From Chondrinema litorale (GTDB lineage Bacteria > Bacteroidota > Bacteroidia > Cytophagales > Flammeovirgaceae), in the NCBI RefSeq assembly GCF_026250525.1, contig NZ_CP111044.1, forward strand, positions 186,001 to 250,000: DNA of 64,000 nt, written 5' to 3'. Shown here one piece after another: positions 10,537-20,653 of this stretch (the first letter of the stretch is position 1; each line of letters begins with the position of its first letter). The notes under the pieces were generated by a model that was not told where the DNA came from, did no database searches, and was given only the letters and a program-made list of their open reading frames with translations. The position numbers were made by a program, and so were the translations under genes.

Positions 10537-11919
10537 ATGAAAAGATATATAAGTCTTATATTAATAATATTTTGGATCAATGCTGAAGCGCAAAACCTGA
10601 AGCAAACTAAACCCAATTTTATAGTCATTCTTACAGATGATCAAAGAATGGATGCTTTGGGTGCAAACGGTAATGATATAATTATTACACCTGCTATTGA
10701 TAAACTCGCTCAAAATGCTGCGATTTTCACCAATGCTAATGCGGTATTTTCGCTTTGTAGTCCGAGTAGGGCTGCAATACTTACTGGGAGATATGGCAGT
10801 GCAAATGGAGTTTTAGAACTTGGCAGTGATTTAAATAAAGGTGAAAAAAGTGTAGCTCAGTACCTTAAAGAGAATGGTTACACAACTGGATTTTCTGGTA
10901 AGTGGCATTTAGGTCAAAAACCAAAAATGCTTGGTTTTGATTTCTCAGTCTATTTCGAAAGTAATGGGGCTTATTATAATAGATTAATTCAAGATGAAGA
11001 AAAAGAAGTAAGGCCAGCACAGCATTGCGATGAGTATTGTGTAGATAGGTCCATTGAGTTTTTAGAATCGGTGGCAGAAAATGAACAACCGTTTTTTCTA
11101 TTCCATTGCACCCAATTACCACACATGAATGGTAACCTAATTTGGAATGCAAAACTGGAAACACTCAATAAATACAATCAAAATGATATGCCGGTTCCTA
11201 TTACCCGAGGTGAAGATCTTTCTCAAAAACCTGCTTATCTAAAAGAGGTTCGAAACTTTACCAAGTCTAAAGATTATGGTTATCCGGATTCTCAGGCTAT
11301 TCAAAAACATGTTAAAGAGTATTATGCTGTAATTACCGAAATGGATGATGCTCTGAGTAGATTAATTAAAACAGTGGAGGATAAAGAATTAATGGAAAAT
11401 ACTTATATCATTTTTGTAAGTGATAATGGTTGGATGTTAGGCGAACATGGTTTTACAAGTAAGGTATTACCGTACAAGCCATCAACTCAAATTCCATTTT
11501 TTATATTAGGTGAGGGAATCGAAAAATCTTCGAAAAATCAAATTGTACTTAATATAGACATTGCACCTACTTTGTTAGATTTAGCTGGAATCTCAATTCC
11601 TGAAAATATGCATGGTAAAAGTATTGTGCCTTTATTAGGAGACGAAAACCCAAATTGGAGAGAAGCATTTGTTTATGAGGGTTTAGGAAGTTACGGTGGA
11701 GCTAAGCCTAATCTTACAGTTTTTGATGGTCAATACAGATACATAGTCACCTACCAAGACAATCAGCTAAATAAAGTATACTTCTTAGAACTTTATGATA
11801 ATATTTTAGACCCTAATGAACAGGATAATCTTGCATTACAAAAAGGATATACTCAAATCATCGAGAGATTAAATAGTTTCATCGAATCACATCGGGCTAA
11901 AATCCTAAAAGAAAATTAG
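10537..11919 (+). CDS. Family S1 sulfatase
   Basis: 460 residues from the ATG at 10537; a longer frame from a TTG at 10513 would start inside the hairpin and is not used. A signal peptide (MKRYISLILIIFWINAEAQ) predicts export. The metal-binding start FIVILTDDQ and the sulfatase signature CSPSRAAILTG are present, with Cys74 expected to be converted to formylglycine by a maturase encoded elsewhere. Further family motifs are FSGKWHLGQ (about 118) and FVSDNGWMLGEHG. It hydrolyses sulfate esters, pointing to a sulfated, probably algal or host mucin-type, polysaccharide as the target of this locus. The gene follows SusD and precedes a large lipoprotein. Confidence 0.92.
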   Translation: MKRYISLILIIFWINAEAQNLKQTKPNFIVILTDDQRMDALGANGNDIIITPAIDKLAQNAAIFTNANAVFSLCSPSRAAILTGRYGSANGVLELGSDLNKGEKSVAQYLKENGYTTGFSGKWHLGQKPKMLGFDFSVYFESNGAYYNRLIQDEEKEVRPAQHCDEYCVDRSIEFLESVAENEQPFFLFHCTQLPHMNGNLIWNAKLETLNKYNQNDMPVPITRGEDLSQKPAYLKEVRNFTKSKDYGYPDSQAIQKHVKEYYAVITEMDDALSRLIKTVEDKELMENTYIIFVSDNGWMLGEHGFTSKVLPYKPSTQIPFFILGEGIEKSSKNQIVLNIDIAPTLLDLAGISIPENMHGKSIVPLLGDENPNWREAFVYEGLGSYGGAKPNLTVFDGQYRYIVTYQDNQLNKVYFLELYDNILDPNEQDNLALQKGYTQIIERLNSFIESHRAKILKEN

Positions 11920-11954
11920 CCATCAAGACTTACAGATATTTAAATAATAAGAAA

Positions 11955-14462
11955 ATGAAAAACTTCTTCAACCTAAAAATAAAGCAGTATCAACTCAATT
12001 TAATCTTATCTCTAATACTAGTTGCTGCTTTTATAACTCAATGTACTCCTCCTAAAAAAACAGAGAAACGAAAACAGATAAGCGGTATTTATCCGCATTT
12101 GGCATATTACAACAATGAAGGTGAGTGCGGAACGGGCGCTGTAGTTCCTTGGGCTGGCAAGCTTTGGGTAGTAACTTATGCGCCTCATAAACCCAATGGC
12201 TCATCAGATAAATTGTATGAGATTACACCTGATTTGGAGCAAATAGTTAGACCAGAAAGCATTGGTGGCACTCCTGCAAATAGAATGATTCACCAAGAAA
12301 GTGAGCAATTATTTATAGGGCCATATGCAATTAGTAATGAGGGAAATATCAAAACGATTCCTTATGAAAAAATGCAAGGCAGGCATACTGGCAATGCGAG
12401 GCATTTAACTGATCCTGCAAATAAAATTTACTATGGCACTATGGAAGAGGGGTTTTATGAAGTTGATGTACATACATTGGCAGTCAACGAGCTTTATCAG
12501 GATGGAAATGGTGTGCAAGGTGATGAGAGTGGCGGCCAGATTTTTAAAGATTTATTGCCGGGTGTGCACGGCAAAGGATTGTATTCCGGGCAAGGCGTTA
12601 TGGTGTATACAAACAATGGTGAAGGTGTTCCAGAAGCTAAAACCGACTTTGATATAACTGCGGGTGTTTTAGCTGAATGGGATGGTGAAAACTGGAAAAC
12701 GATCAGAAGAAATCAGTTTGTAGAGGTAACAGGTCCGGGTGGCATTTATGGGAATGAAAACCCCGAAACCGATCCAATTTGGGCTACCGGATGGGATCAT
12801 AAATCTGTTATTTTAGGCACCCGAGATCACGAAACTGGTTGGAGTTTTTACAGGTTGCCTAAAGCAAGCCACAGTTACGATGGGGCACATGGTTGGAATA
12901 CAGAATGGCCGAGAATTAGGAATATTGGCTCTAAAGAATTACCAGATTATCTAATGACCATGCATGGTATGTTTTGGGATTTCCCAAAGACTTTTGATAA
13001 AGAAAATACTACGGGCATTAGACCAAAATCGGCTTATTTAAAAGTTATTGGCGATTTTACACAATGGAATGGGCAATTAGTTTTTGGTTGTGATGATTCT
13101 GCTCAAAAAGAATTCTTGAACAAAAGAAAAGTAAAAGGAGATATTGAAGGGCCGGGGCAATCCAATTCAAATCTGTGGTTCACTTCTTTAAACAAGCCAG
13201 ATAATTTAGGGGCAAATACGGCAGAAGGTGCTTTGTACATCGATGAAGAAATCAGGAAAGATGAACCCTCTGATCCATTCTTGTTTTCTGGTTGGGATCA
13301 AAGAATGGTTTGGATTCAAAATAAGGGAAATCAAGATGTAAACTTCACCTTTGAAGTAGATAAATCAGGAAATGGCAATTGGGAGGAGTTCAAAACAGTT
13401 AAATTGGGTGCAGAGGAATCAAATAATATTCAATTTAATCCAAATGAAATAGGAGAGTGGGTAAGAGTAAAAGTTGATAAAAATACGCAGGGAACAATCC
13501 ATTTTAGTTATACAGATCAATCTAGAAAAGTTGCTCAAACTTCTCCAATATATGCAGGTACTGCTCAAGTCGAGAATGCTCAATACATTGGTGGGTTACT
13601 TTATGGATTAGGTGACAACAGAAGAGCTCTAGGAATTGTGAGTGGAGATATAAGTAATGGAAAATTCACTAGCAATGGATATTATGAGTTAGATGAAAAC
13701 CTCGATTTAGTTAAAAAAGAAGATGCTGAAACAGCTAGTTTTATAGAGAACAAATTTGCGATTCCTAAAGATGTAATTATTATAGATGAGTCTTCTGTTT
13801 TGGTAGTTGATGATAAAGGCAGAAGATGGAGATTGCCTTTAGGAAATTCAGCATATACTGAGAAAACTCAGAGCTCAATTCTACGATTAGACCGAGAAGT
13901 AGCCACCGAAAGAGATTTGTTTAATGCGCATGGTACTTTCTACGAATTGCCCGCAGAAAATGCAGATGGTTTTGCTAAAATAAGACCGATTTCTTCTCAC
14001 AATTTGGCAATTCACGATTATGCCAGCTATCGAGGTATGTTGATTATGACAGGCATTCAACCAGACGCAAAAACTGACAATGAACATATTATTCGCTCTA
14101 AAGATGGCAAAGCAGCAGTTTGGGCGGGAGTGATAGACGATTTGTGGAAATTAGGTAAACCAGTAGGGCATGGAGGTCCTTGGAAAGAGCAAAAGGTGCA
14201 AGCAAATGAATATTCCGATCCTTATTTAATCGGTTTTTACGATCAGAAAAAGTTAACATTGTCTCACAATGCAAAAGAGACTATCACTTTTACTTTAGAA
14301 GCAGATCCCGTTGGAACTGGTGAATGGATGCAATACAGACAGTTTACCGTAAAACCCGGAGAAGAATTAGCATTTAGCTTCCCAGAAGGTTTTCAAGCTA
14401 GATGGATTCGTTTTGCAACAGATCGAACAGCTCAAGTGACGGCTTGGTTAGATTATGAATAA
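11955..14462 (+). CDS. Large lipoprotein of unknown function
   Basis: 835 residues, lipoprotein-type signal with ..AAFITQC as the probable lipobox. I do not recognise a catalytic family. The first half is rich in Gly/Trp segments resembling a beta-propeller (VPWAGKLWVVTYAP, GTMEEGFYEVDVHTLA, GYWDHK-like WATGWDHKSVILGTRD). Two similar beta-sandwich-like segments follow: FSGWDQRMVWIQN.. and IGFYDQKKLTLSHNAKETITFTLE, both with W/Y-Q-rich context and a GNWEEF/GEWMQY echo, suggesting an internal duplicated carbohydrate-binding-like domain at about 440-530 and 755-835. It is the last gene of the SusCD-sulfatase run, so a surface role in binding or cleaving the same glycan is likely. Confidence 0.7.
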   Translation: MKNFFNLKIKQYQLNLILSLILVAAFITQCTPPKKTEKRKQISGIYPHLAYYNNEGECGTGAVVPWAGKLWVVTYAPHKPNGSSDKLYEITPDLEQIVRPESIGGTPANRMIHQESEQLFIGPYAISNEGNIKTIPYEKMQGRHTGNARHLTDPANKIYYGTMEEGFYEVDVHTLAVNELYQDGNGVQGDESGGQIFKDLLPGVHGKGLYSGQGVMVYTNNGEGVPEAKTDFDITAGVLAEWDGENWKTIRRNQFVEVTGPGGIYGNENPETDPIWATGWDHKSVILGTRDHETGWSFYRLPKASHSYDGAHGWNTEWPRIRNIGSKELPDYLMTMHGMFWDFPKTFDKENTTGIRPKSAYLKVIGDFTQWNGQLVFGCDDSAQKEFLNKRKVKGDIEGPGQSNSNLWFTSLNKPDNLGANTAEGALYIDEEIRKDEPSDPFLFSGWDQRMVWIQNKGNQDVNFTFEVDKSGNGNWEEFKTVKLGAEESNNIQFNPNEIGEWVRVKVDKNTQGTIHFSYTDQSRKVAQTSPIYAGTAQVENAQYIGGLLYGLGDNRRALGIVSGDISNGKFTSNGYYELDENLDLVKKEDAETASFIENKFAIPKDVIIIDESSVLVVDDKGRRWRLPLGNSAYTEKTQSSILRLDREVATERDLFNAHGTFYELPAENADGFAKIRPISSHNLAIHDYASYRGMLIMTGIQPDAKTDNEHIIRSKDGKAAVWAGVIDDLWKLGKPVGHGGPWKEQKVQANEYSDPYLIGFYDQKKLTLSHNAKETITFTLEADPVGTGEWMQYRQFTVKPGEELAFSFPEGFQARWIRFATDRTAQVTAWLDYE

Positions 14463-14519
14463 TATGATAAATTGTATTGATTTATACTTTGTTATTTAAG
14501 TCTTCAGTCAATAAAGAAA

Positions 14520-15728
14520 TCAAGTATTTCTAACTTGAAATACTTGTTTCTTTAATATAAACATGATCAATATGTTGAGGACTGCAAGTCCACATAGAAA
14601 CTCTAAAAAGTAGGTAATATCAAAATATTGAATTATAAGCCCACCTATAAATGGAGTTAATGCTTGCGCAATCAGAGGGAAACGTGCCAACTGACCCATA
14701 ATACTTGCATAAGAATCTGAACCATAAATCCAAAGTGGGAGAGTTCCTCTTAGAATAGAGCGCATACCGTTACCAAATCCGAAAAAGGCAATTCCTAAGA
14801 ATGATATTTCTGGGCTAAATAACAAGATCAATAAACCTGAGAATACCAAGATGGAAGAAATCACAGCAGTTACAATGGGTGTTTTCTTAGAAAATATAAT
14901 ATCCAATACTCTCACACCCACTTGGCATGGACCAAGCAATGCACTAATACCAATAGCTTCTTTTAAAGAAATGTTTTTGTTAGTAAGAATATCTATCAAA
15001 TGCACATATAGTCCTGTCATTAAGATTGAGCCTATGGTAAAATTGATGAGCAATAAGTAATAGACAGATTTATTAGAAGTTACACTTATACTTTCTCCTT
15101 CTAACTTATTTAAATCGTTTTTTATGCTCTCAGTTCTTCCATTGGTGTATATAGTCAGATAATGTATCGGTACTATAAATACAATCAACGCAATGGCATA
15201 AATAAAACAAGTGATTCTCCACCCATAAGTAGAAACTAAATAGGTCAATATCGGCCAGATAATGGTTGTAACAAATCCGGAGATCAAGGTAATCTGGATA
15301 ATGAACTGCGAAGCTTGCATGCCGTATTTTTTCCCCAGAGAAGCGAAAAGTGCATCATGCAAACCCATACTCATGGCAATTCCAATAATCGCCCAACCTA
15401 ATATAAAGAAATAGATATTTTGTGCTAGCCCGATGGTGATCAACCCAACACCCATTACTACTCCTGCATAGAGTAGCATAATATTTTTATCTAGCGAATG
15501 GATGAACTTACCGATTTTAGGAGATAACAAACCCGAAACCATCAAAGCCAGTGAAAACGATCCATACACATATTGTTGAGACCAACCTGTGTCTTTCATG
15601 ATCGGCTCAGCCAAAATAGTCAAAATGAAAAATGAACCTCCCCAGAGTAAAATCTGAGCCAGACCAAGCATAAAACTACTGCTGAGTACGATTGTGTCTG
15701 ATTTTTTTAGAGTTAGCAAATTATTCAT
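14520..15728 (-). CDS. MFS transporter
   Basis: 402 residues with about twelve hydrophobic helices and major-facilitator features, including the loop SPKIGKFIHSLDKNIMLLYAG between TM2 and TM3. Secondary transporter in the inner membrane; the solute is unknown. It is divergently transcribed from the LysR regulator at 15816, separated by 87 bases, the usual arrangement when the regulator controls the transporter. It is convergent with the preceding lipoprotein gene. Confidence 0.85.
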   Translation of the reverse strand: MNNLLTLKKSDTIVLSSSFMLGLAQILLWGGSFFILTILAEPIMKDTGWSQQYVYGSFSLALMVSGLLSPKIGKFIHSLDKNIMLLYAGVVMGVGLITIGLAQNIYFFILGWAIIGIAMSMGLHDALFASLGKKYGMQASQFIIQITLISGFVTTIIWPILTYLVSTYGWRITCFIYAIALIVFIVPIHYLTIYTNGRTESIKNDLNKLEGESISVTSNKSVYYLLLINFTIGSILMTGLYVHLIDILTNKNISLKEAIGISALLGPCQVGVRVLDIIFSKKTPIVTAVISSILVFSGLLILLFSPEISFLGIAFFGFGNGMRSILRGTLPLWIYGSDSYASIMGQLARFPLIAQALTPFIGGLIIQYFDITYFLEFLCGLAVLNILIMFILKKQVFQVRNT

Positions 15729-15793
15729 CTTTTTTTTTATGCAAATGTGTGGATGTATTCTTAATTTGCAAAACGTTATTTTTCTATTAAATC

Positions 15794-15810
15794 AATCGAT
15801 AAAACCGATT
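15794..15810. promoter_or_regulatory. Candidate LysR operator between MFS and lysR genes
   Basis: Inverted repeat AATCG-N7-CGATT in the 87-base divergent intergenic region, ending 5 bases before the lysR start. The dyad shape and position fit LysR-type self-regulation, but the arms are only 5 bp. Confidence 0.35.
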
Positions 15811-15815
15811 TAGAA

Positions 15816-16700
15816 ATGGAGCTCAGACAAATCCGCTATTTTCTTAAAGCCAAAGAACTACTCAATTTTACCGAAGCTGCAAACAGTTTATTTATTAGTC
15901 AGAGTACCTTGTCGCAACAGATTAAGCAGTTAGAAATTGAGTTGGATGTATTGCTTTTTAATAGAATAGGAAAACGAATTGCACTAACAGAAGCAGGTGA
16001 AATGTTTGCCGAACATGCTGTACAAAGCTTAAACAAAGCGAATGACGGCTTTTTGGCCATGAAAGATTTGAATAATCTAAAGACAGGTAAAATAATTATT
16101 GGAGTTACTTATGGCATCCGATCGTTTCTCACACCTGCGCTAATCGAATTTTCTAAAAAGTATCCTGATATTCAGGTGCAAGTGATTTTTGGTATTTCCG
16201 ATGAGTTGTTTGAAAAGCTCAATCAATTAGAGCTAGATTTTGTGCTATCTTTTAGAGAGAGCATGGATGAAGAACATTTTAACTACACTTATCTGTTTAG
16301 CTCTCCCATGACATTTGTAACCTCAAATAAATCTCTCATCGAAGGGAAAGAGACTATTACTTTAGAAGAAATTGCTAAAATGCCATTGGCTTTGCCTGCA
16401 AAAGGCTTTAGTACTACAAAATTCATCAATAAAATATTTACTACAAGCAAGCTGTCTCCAAAAATTTCGATTGAGATAAACGATATCCAGATTTTGCTAG
16501 ATATTGTAAAAACAGGCAATTGGCACACCGTTTTGGCTCAAACGACTGTAAGCGATGTAAAAGAATTACACGCTGTGCCAATTGCAGGTGAAAGCATGAC
16601 GAGGTCTGCAATGATTATTTCGCTTAAAGATGTGTATGAGAAAAAAGCAGTAAAGGTGTTTTGTGATATACTTCAGAAGATCAACAGCAAAGAAAGTTAA
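15816..16700 (+). CDS. LysR family transcriptional regulator
   Basis: 294 residues, the usual family length. The N-terminal winged helix-turn-helix occupies residues 1-60 (ELRQIRYFLKAKE.. FTEAANSLFISQSTLSQ.. LEIELDVLLFNR), followed by a linker helix and a two-lobed effector-binding domain starting near residue 90 (GKIIIGVTYGIRSFL). It is divergent from the MFS transporter and probably controls it. The ligand is unknown. Confidence 0.92.
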   Translation: MELRQIRYFLKAKELLNFTEAANSLFISQSTLSQQIKQLEIELDVLLFNRIGKRIALTEAGEMFAEHAVQSLNKANDGFLAMKDLNNLKTGKIIIGVTYGIRSFLTPALIEFSKKYPDIQVQVIFGISDELFEKLNQLELDFVLSFRESMDEEHFNYTYLFSSPMTFVTSNKSLIEGKETITLEEIAKMPLALPAKGFSTTKFINKIFTTSKLSPKISIEINDIQILLDIVKTGNWHTVLAQTTVSDVKELHAVPIAGESMTRSAMIISLKDVYEKKAVKVFCDILQKINSKES

Positions 16701-16819
16701 GAGGATTTTCAATATTAAATATTATCATATTAAGATAAATTAATTTATAAAACATGCCATTTTTTTGGAATATATTTTTAATTTGTAGTATCAAATTATG
16801 GCTAGATTTTTTATACTTC

Positions 16820-16857
16820 AGGAGCTTCAATCACTTGTAGCTCCTTTTCTTTTTTTA
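16820..16857 (+). terminator. Rho-independent terminator
   Basis: Perfect 7-bp stem AGGAGCT / AGCTCCT with a 12-base loop, followed directly by a T-rich tract (TTTCTTTTTTT). It lies about 120 bases after lysR and isolates the following GH43 transcription unit. Confidence 0.85.
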
Positions 16858-16980
16858 ATTAGGCTCTCCTCAAACTTTAGAAACTTGAATTTTTTTAGGA
16901 TCAAAACCATAAATTGAAGTTTTTTTAAATATCCAATTAAACATTACCTAGTTTCATTAACATCATTCATCTGTTGTATA

Positions 16981-16988
16981 TATATTTG
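16981..16988 (+). promoter_or_regulatory. Bacteroidota-type -7 promoter element
   Basis: TATATTTG matches the Bacteroidota sigma-ABfr -7 consensus TAnnTTTG, 25 bases before the GH43 start codon. A clear TTTG -33 element is not present at ideal spacing, so this is only a candidate. Confidence 0.4.
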
Positions 16989-17013
16989 GTTTACCTAGCA
17001 ACATATACAAACA

Positions 17014-18738
17014 ATGAAACGATTTACAATACTTATCATCATGGCATGCGCAATCATTGCTTGCCAACAAGAGCTTCCTAAAAAAACAATTACCCTAGAT
17101 ACATTTTGTAATCCATTAGATTTGAGTTACCGATTTGGTTTAGAAAAACCATCGAGAAGGGAAGCTGCAGACCCAACTATTATGTGGTTTAAGGATAGGT
17201 ATTTTCTTTTTGCCTCAAAGTCTGGTGGATATTGGCATTCAAAAGATTTATTAAAATGGGAATTTATCCAGACAGATGAAATACCAACAGAAGAATATGC
17301 GCCAACAGTAGTTGCCATTGCAGATACAGTTTTCTTTTTGGCATCATCTAACGAGAAAAGTACGATATATAAATCGGTTGATCCGATGAGTGGAAAGTGG
17401 ACAGTAGCAAAAGAAGAACTAGAAATGCCTGTTTGGGATCCTGCATTTTTGTTAGATGATGATAATAAACTCTATTTGTATTGGGGATGCTCCAATGAAA
17501 ATCCACTATATGGTGTTGAGCTAGACTATAAAAATGATTTTACTTTTATAGGTGAACCAAAAGCATTAAAATATCCTAATCCAGAAGAGTTTGGTTGGGA
17601 AGTGCCAGGCGATTACAATACCATTGTCGGGCAAAGTCCTTGGATAGAAGGAGCTTGGGTAAACAAACACGATGGGAAATATTATTTGCAATATTCTGGC
17701 CCGGGGACTGAATATAAAAGCTATGCAGATGCAGTTTATGTTTCTGATAATCCCTTAGGCCCTTATGAACCACAAAAGCATAATCCATTTGCTTATAAAC
17801 CAGAAGGCTTTGCTACAGGTGCAGGTCATGGAAGTACCTTTGAAGATCGCTATGGTAATTATTGGCATATAGGAACTATTACCATTTCTCAAAAACATAT
17901 GTTTGAGCGGAGGTTGGGTTTGTATCCAACGTTTTTTGATAAAGATGGAACACTATACGCCAATACAAAATATGCAGATTTTCCATTGATTATTCCCCAA
18001 AAGAAGATCGAAAATATAAAGGAGATTTTCCCAGAGTGGATGCTTTTATCTTATGGTAAGAAAGTGACAGCCTCATCAAATATCGATTCATTGCCAGCAC
18101 AAAATATCTTAGATGAAGACATTAGAACTTACTGGGCAGCTTCTAGCGGAAACGCAGGGGAGTATGCTGTAATCGATCTGGAAAAAGACTATGATGTATA
18201 TGCATTACAACTCAATTTTGCAGAATATGCCACAGATATTTATGGAAGAGAAGAAGGTTTGAAGCATCAATATAAAGTGGAATATTCTAATGATAATGCT
18301 AATTGGAAAATGCTGATTGATGCCTCAAATAATAAAACAGATAACTCACATCAATATATGCAGCTACCAGAAGTAGTGGCTTGTAGGTATTTAAAAGTAA
18401 CTAACAAAGCAGTGCCGGGAGGTAATTTTGCTATCAGTGGTTTTAGAGTATTTGGTATCGGCGATGGAAATTTACCAAGCAAAATCGAACAATTAGCTGC
18501 AAAAAGGAAAGAGGATAAAAGAAGTGTAAACCTCAATTGGACAAAGTCTACAGATGCTGTTGGTTATAACATAAGCTATGGTACTGAAAAAGATAAGCTT
18601 TACCAGAATTACATAGTTTATGGAGAAAATGAGCTAACGATCAATACTTTAAATAGCCAATTAGACTATTATTTTAAAATTGAAGCTTTTAACGAAAGTG
18701 GAATTACTACAAATGAGATACTGGTAAAAGCAGAGTAA
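17014..18738 (+). CDS. GH43-family glycoside hydrolase lipoprotein with discoidin and Fn3 domains
   Basis: 574 residues. Lipobox AIIAC, Cys17. The five-bladed propeller catalytic domain (about 40-330) has the three expected acidic residues: Asp53 in EAADPTIMWF, Asp142 in VWDPAFLLDDD and Glu212 in IEGAWVNKHDGKYY. An F5/8 type C (discoidin) domain follows at about 345-485 (LLSYGKKVTASSNI.. ISGFRVFG), then a fibronectin type III-like domain to the end. GH43 enzymes cleave arabinan, xylan or galactan linkages. It stands alone with its own promoter-like element and terminator-insulated upstream side, directly before the ECF sigma gene of the second locus. Confidence 0.88.
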   Translation: MKRFTILIIMACAIIACQQELPKKTITLDTFCNPLDLSYRFGLEKPSRREAADPTIMWFKDRYFLFASKSGGYWHSKDLLKWEFIQTDEIPTEEYAPTVVAIADTVFFLASSNEKSTIYKSVDPMSGKWTVAKEELEMPVWDPAFLLDDDNKLYLYWGCSNENPLYGVELDYKNDFTFIGEPKALKYPNPEEFGWEVPGDYNTIVGQSPWIEGAWVNKHDGKYYLQYSGPGTEYKSYADAVYVSDNPLGPYEPQKHNPFAYKPEGFATGAGHGSTFEDRYGNYWHIGTITISQKHMFERRLGLYPTFFDKDGTLYANTKYADFPLIIPQKKIENIKEIFPEWMLLSYGKKVTASSNIDSLPAQNILDEDIRTYWAASSGNAGEYAVIDLEKDYDVYALQLNFAEYATDIYGREEGLKHQYKVEYSNDNANWKMLIDASNNKTDNSHQYMQLPEVVACRYLKVTNKAVPGGNFAISGFRVFGIGDGNLPSKIEQLAAKRKEDKRSVNLNWTKSTDAVGYNISYGTEKDKLYQNYIVYGENELTINTLNSQLDYYFKIEAFNESGITTNEILVKAE

Positions 18739-18794
18739 AAGCTGTACAAATTTCTTTTCATCTGGAAAGTTTCTATATTTATCACATGTGATAT

Positions 18795-19382
18795 ATGGAA
18801 ATGACTAAATCTAACATCTATAGTGACTTTTCAGATGATAAGCTTCTCGTATTTATTCGCAAAGACGAGCAAGCTGCATTTTTAGAAATCTATCAAAGGT
18901 ATTGGGCTAGGTTGTATAAGTATGCTTATAATGTAATTCAAAATCAGCCTGCTTGCGAAGATATTATTCAAGAAATCTTTCTGGATTTGTGGAATAGAAG
19001 AAAGGAATTGCTCATTTCTAACTTGCAAGCATATTTGTACAAGTCAGTTAAATTTCAAATTTTCAAGTATTTAAGAAAGAATGAAATTGAGCAAAAACAC
19101 CTTTCATTAATCAACAAAATTCAGTTTGTAAATAACACCGAAGAATACATCAATGTAGAAGAGTTAGAGCAGTTGCTAGACAAATCCATATCACAACTTC
19201 CTGAAAAATGCCGAGAAATTTTTTACATGAGTAGGTTTGAGCAAAAGTCTTATCAAGAGATTGCCCAAAAGCTAAATATTTCTACGCAAACCGTTAAAAA
19301 TCAGGTAAGTAAGGCGCTTAAATTCATTAGAGCATCTATCAATTCATTCATACTTATCCTTTACATTTTCCTCAATTCTTAA
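18795..19382 (+). CDS. ECF (sigma-70 family) RNA polymerase sigma factor
   Basis: 195 residues. Region 2 (EQAAFLEIYQRYWARLYKYAYNV.. EDIIQEIFLDLW) and region 4 (PEKCREIFYMSRFEQKSYQEIA.. STQTVKNQVSKAL) are both present. It is followed by a FecR-type anti-sigma factor and an STN-containing SusC, the classical trans-envelope switch by which Bacteroidota sense a glycan at the outer membrane and induce the locus. Several in-frame starts are close together near 18795; MTKSN (18801) is equally possible. Confidence 0.9.
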   Translation: MEMTKSNIYSDFSDDKLLVFIRKDEQAAFLEIYQRYWARLYKYAYNVIQNQPACEDIIQEIFLDLWNRRKELLISNLQAYLYKSVKFQIFKYLRKNEIEQKHLSLINKIQFVNNTEEYINVEELEQLLDKSISQLPEKCREIFYMSRFEQKSYQEIAQKLNISTQTVKNQVSKALKFIRASINSFILILYIFLNS

Positions 19383-19469
19383 AAGAAACATTTTTTTTCT
19401 TAGTGTGCATAGTACCTTTTGTCGACTAGCGGTACTTAACTATAAAAGGGAACATAATACTGTTCATTT

Positions 19470-20432
19470 ATGGATAAGAAAGAGCTAAGCCAATTATATG
19501 AAAAATACTTACGAGGAGATTGCACGCTGCAAGAAGAAAAGCTGCTAGAAGATTTTTTAGCTGCCAGCCAGCAAAATGAAAAAGCCGAGAGCGATTATTC
19601 TTCTAACCAGATGGATATAATTGGTAGCAAAATATACAGTAATCTTCAAAGTAAAATGGTTCAACAGCCAGTAGAGCAAAAGCCGTTTTATAACATTTAT
19701 AAAATTGCAGCAGTAGTTACATTGTTTATTCTGGCTGCTTGGGTTTTTTATTCGAAGCTAAAAGAAGAGCCAGTTCAACCAAAAGAAATTGCTTATATAA
19801 CAAAGAGCACACTTAAAGGGCAAAAGCTAGATTTGGTTTTGAGCGATGGTACATCTATCAAACTAAACTCTGAGAGTGAGGTGCTTTTTCCTGAGACTTT
19901 TTCTAAAGACAGAAGAATTATTTATTTAAAAGGAGAGGCTTTTTTTGATGTTGCTAGAGACGAAAACAGACCATTTATTATTCATACAGATAATTTGCAA
20001 ACTACTGTTTTGGGGACATCATTTAACATAAATGCTTACCCAGAAAATAAAGATATTGAAGTAAGTGTAATTACAGGTAAAGTAAAAGTGGAGTCTGAAG
20101 AAACGCCTGATACGAATACATTTTTGCTTACAGCAGACGAGATGGTTTCTTTTGATAAAAGCTCAAAAGAATTAAAAAAAGGGTTATTCAATACAGATTT
20201 GGTTGCTTGGAGAAAGGGAGTTTTAATTTTTAGTGGAGAGCCTTTTAACAAAATTGTGGAGAAGTTAGAGAGATGGTATGGAGTGGAGTTTCAGGTAAAA
20301 AAGAAGGTAATTTTAGAGAAAGAATTTTTTGGAAGATACAACAACGAAAATCTTAATAATATTCTGGAAACGTTGAGCTATGCTAGTAAATTCAATTATA
20401 AAATTGAAAATAAGCAAGTAACTATTTACTAA
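19470..20432 (+). CDS. FecR-family anti-sigma factor
   Basis: 320 residues: a cytoplasmic N-terminal region (about 1-75), one membrane helix (IYKIAAVVTLFILAAWVFY, about 74-93) and a periplasmic FecR domain (TLKGQKLDLVLSDGTSIKLNSES.. FFDVARDENRPFIIHT.. TVLGTSFNINAY). The C-terminal DUF4974/STN-like domain (FNKIVEKLERWYGVEF.. LNNILETLSYASKFNYKI) contacts SusC. It should hold the upstream ECF sigma factor inactive until the second SusC binds ligand. With that SusC frameshifted, signalling may be lost. Confidence 0.92.
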   Translation: MDKKELSQLYEKYLRGDCTLQEEKLLEDFLAASQQNEKAESDYSSNQMDIIGSKIYSNLQSKMVQQPVEQKPFYNIYKIAAVVTLFILAAWVFYSKLKEEPVQPKEIAYITKSTLKGQKLDLVLSDGTSIKLNSESEVLFPETFSKDRRIIYLKGEAFFDVARDENRPFIIHTDNLQTTVLGTSFNINAYPENKDIEVSVITGKVKVESEETPDTNTFLLTADEMVSFDKSSKELKKGLFNTDLVAWRKGVLIFSGEPFNKIVEKLERWYGVEFQVKKKVILEKEFFGRYNNENLNNILETLSYASKFNYKIENKQVTIY

Positions 20433-20605
20433 TTAACTAACACATTATTCTCTATTGAGAAGCAAATGATAATTTGAAATTTAATTTATGTGAAGATGAA
20501 AAATGACTTTTACACATTCGACAGTACTTAATTTCCTCATATTTTAATTCAACCTCAAACATCATTTACAATAGTAAAATGGGTTGAATGCATATTGTAA
20601 AACAT

Positions 20606-20653
20606 CCTTATTGCCCGGGCAAGTTTTGGCGAACGGAGACCAGGCGAATAAGG
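20606..20653 (+). promoter_or_regulatory. GC-rich folded leader ahead of the second SusC gene
   Basis: In an AT-rich leader, CCTTATTGCC (20606-20615) pairs with GGCGAATAAGG (20643-20653) with one bulged base. The segment also contains the 12-base palindrome TTGCCCGGGCAA (20611-20622). It lies 39 bases before the probable SusC start codon. It may be a leader RNA element or a DNA-binding site; I recognise no known riboswitch. Confidence 0.4.

Larger units (their letters stand above)
16701..17013. other. Intergenic region before the GH43 gene
   Basis: About 313 AT-rich bases without a convincing gene. It holds a rho-independent terminator (16820-16857) and a promoter-like element next to the GH43 gene, listed separately. 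Confidence 0.6.
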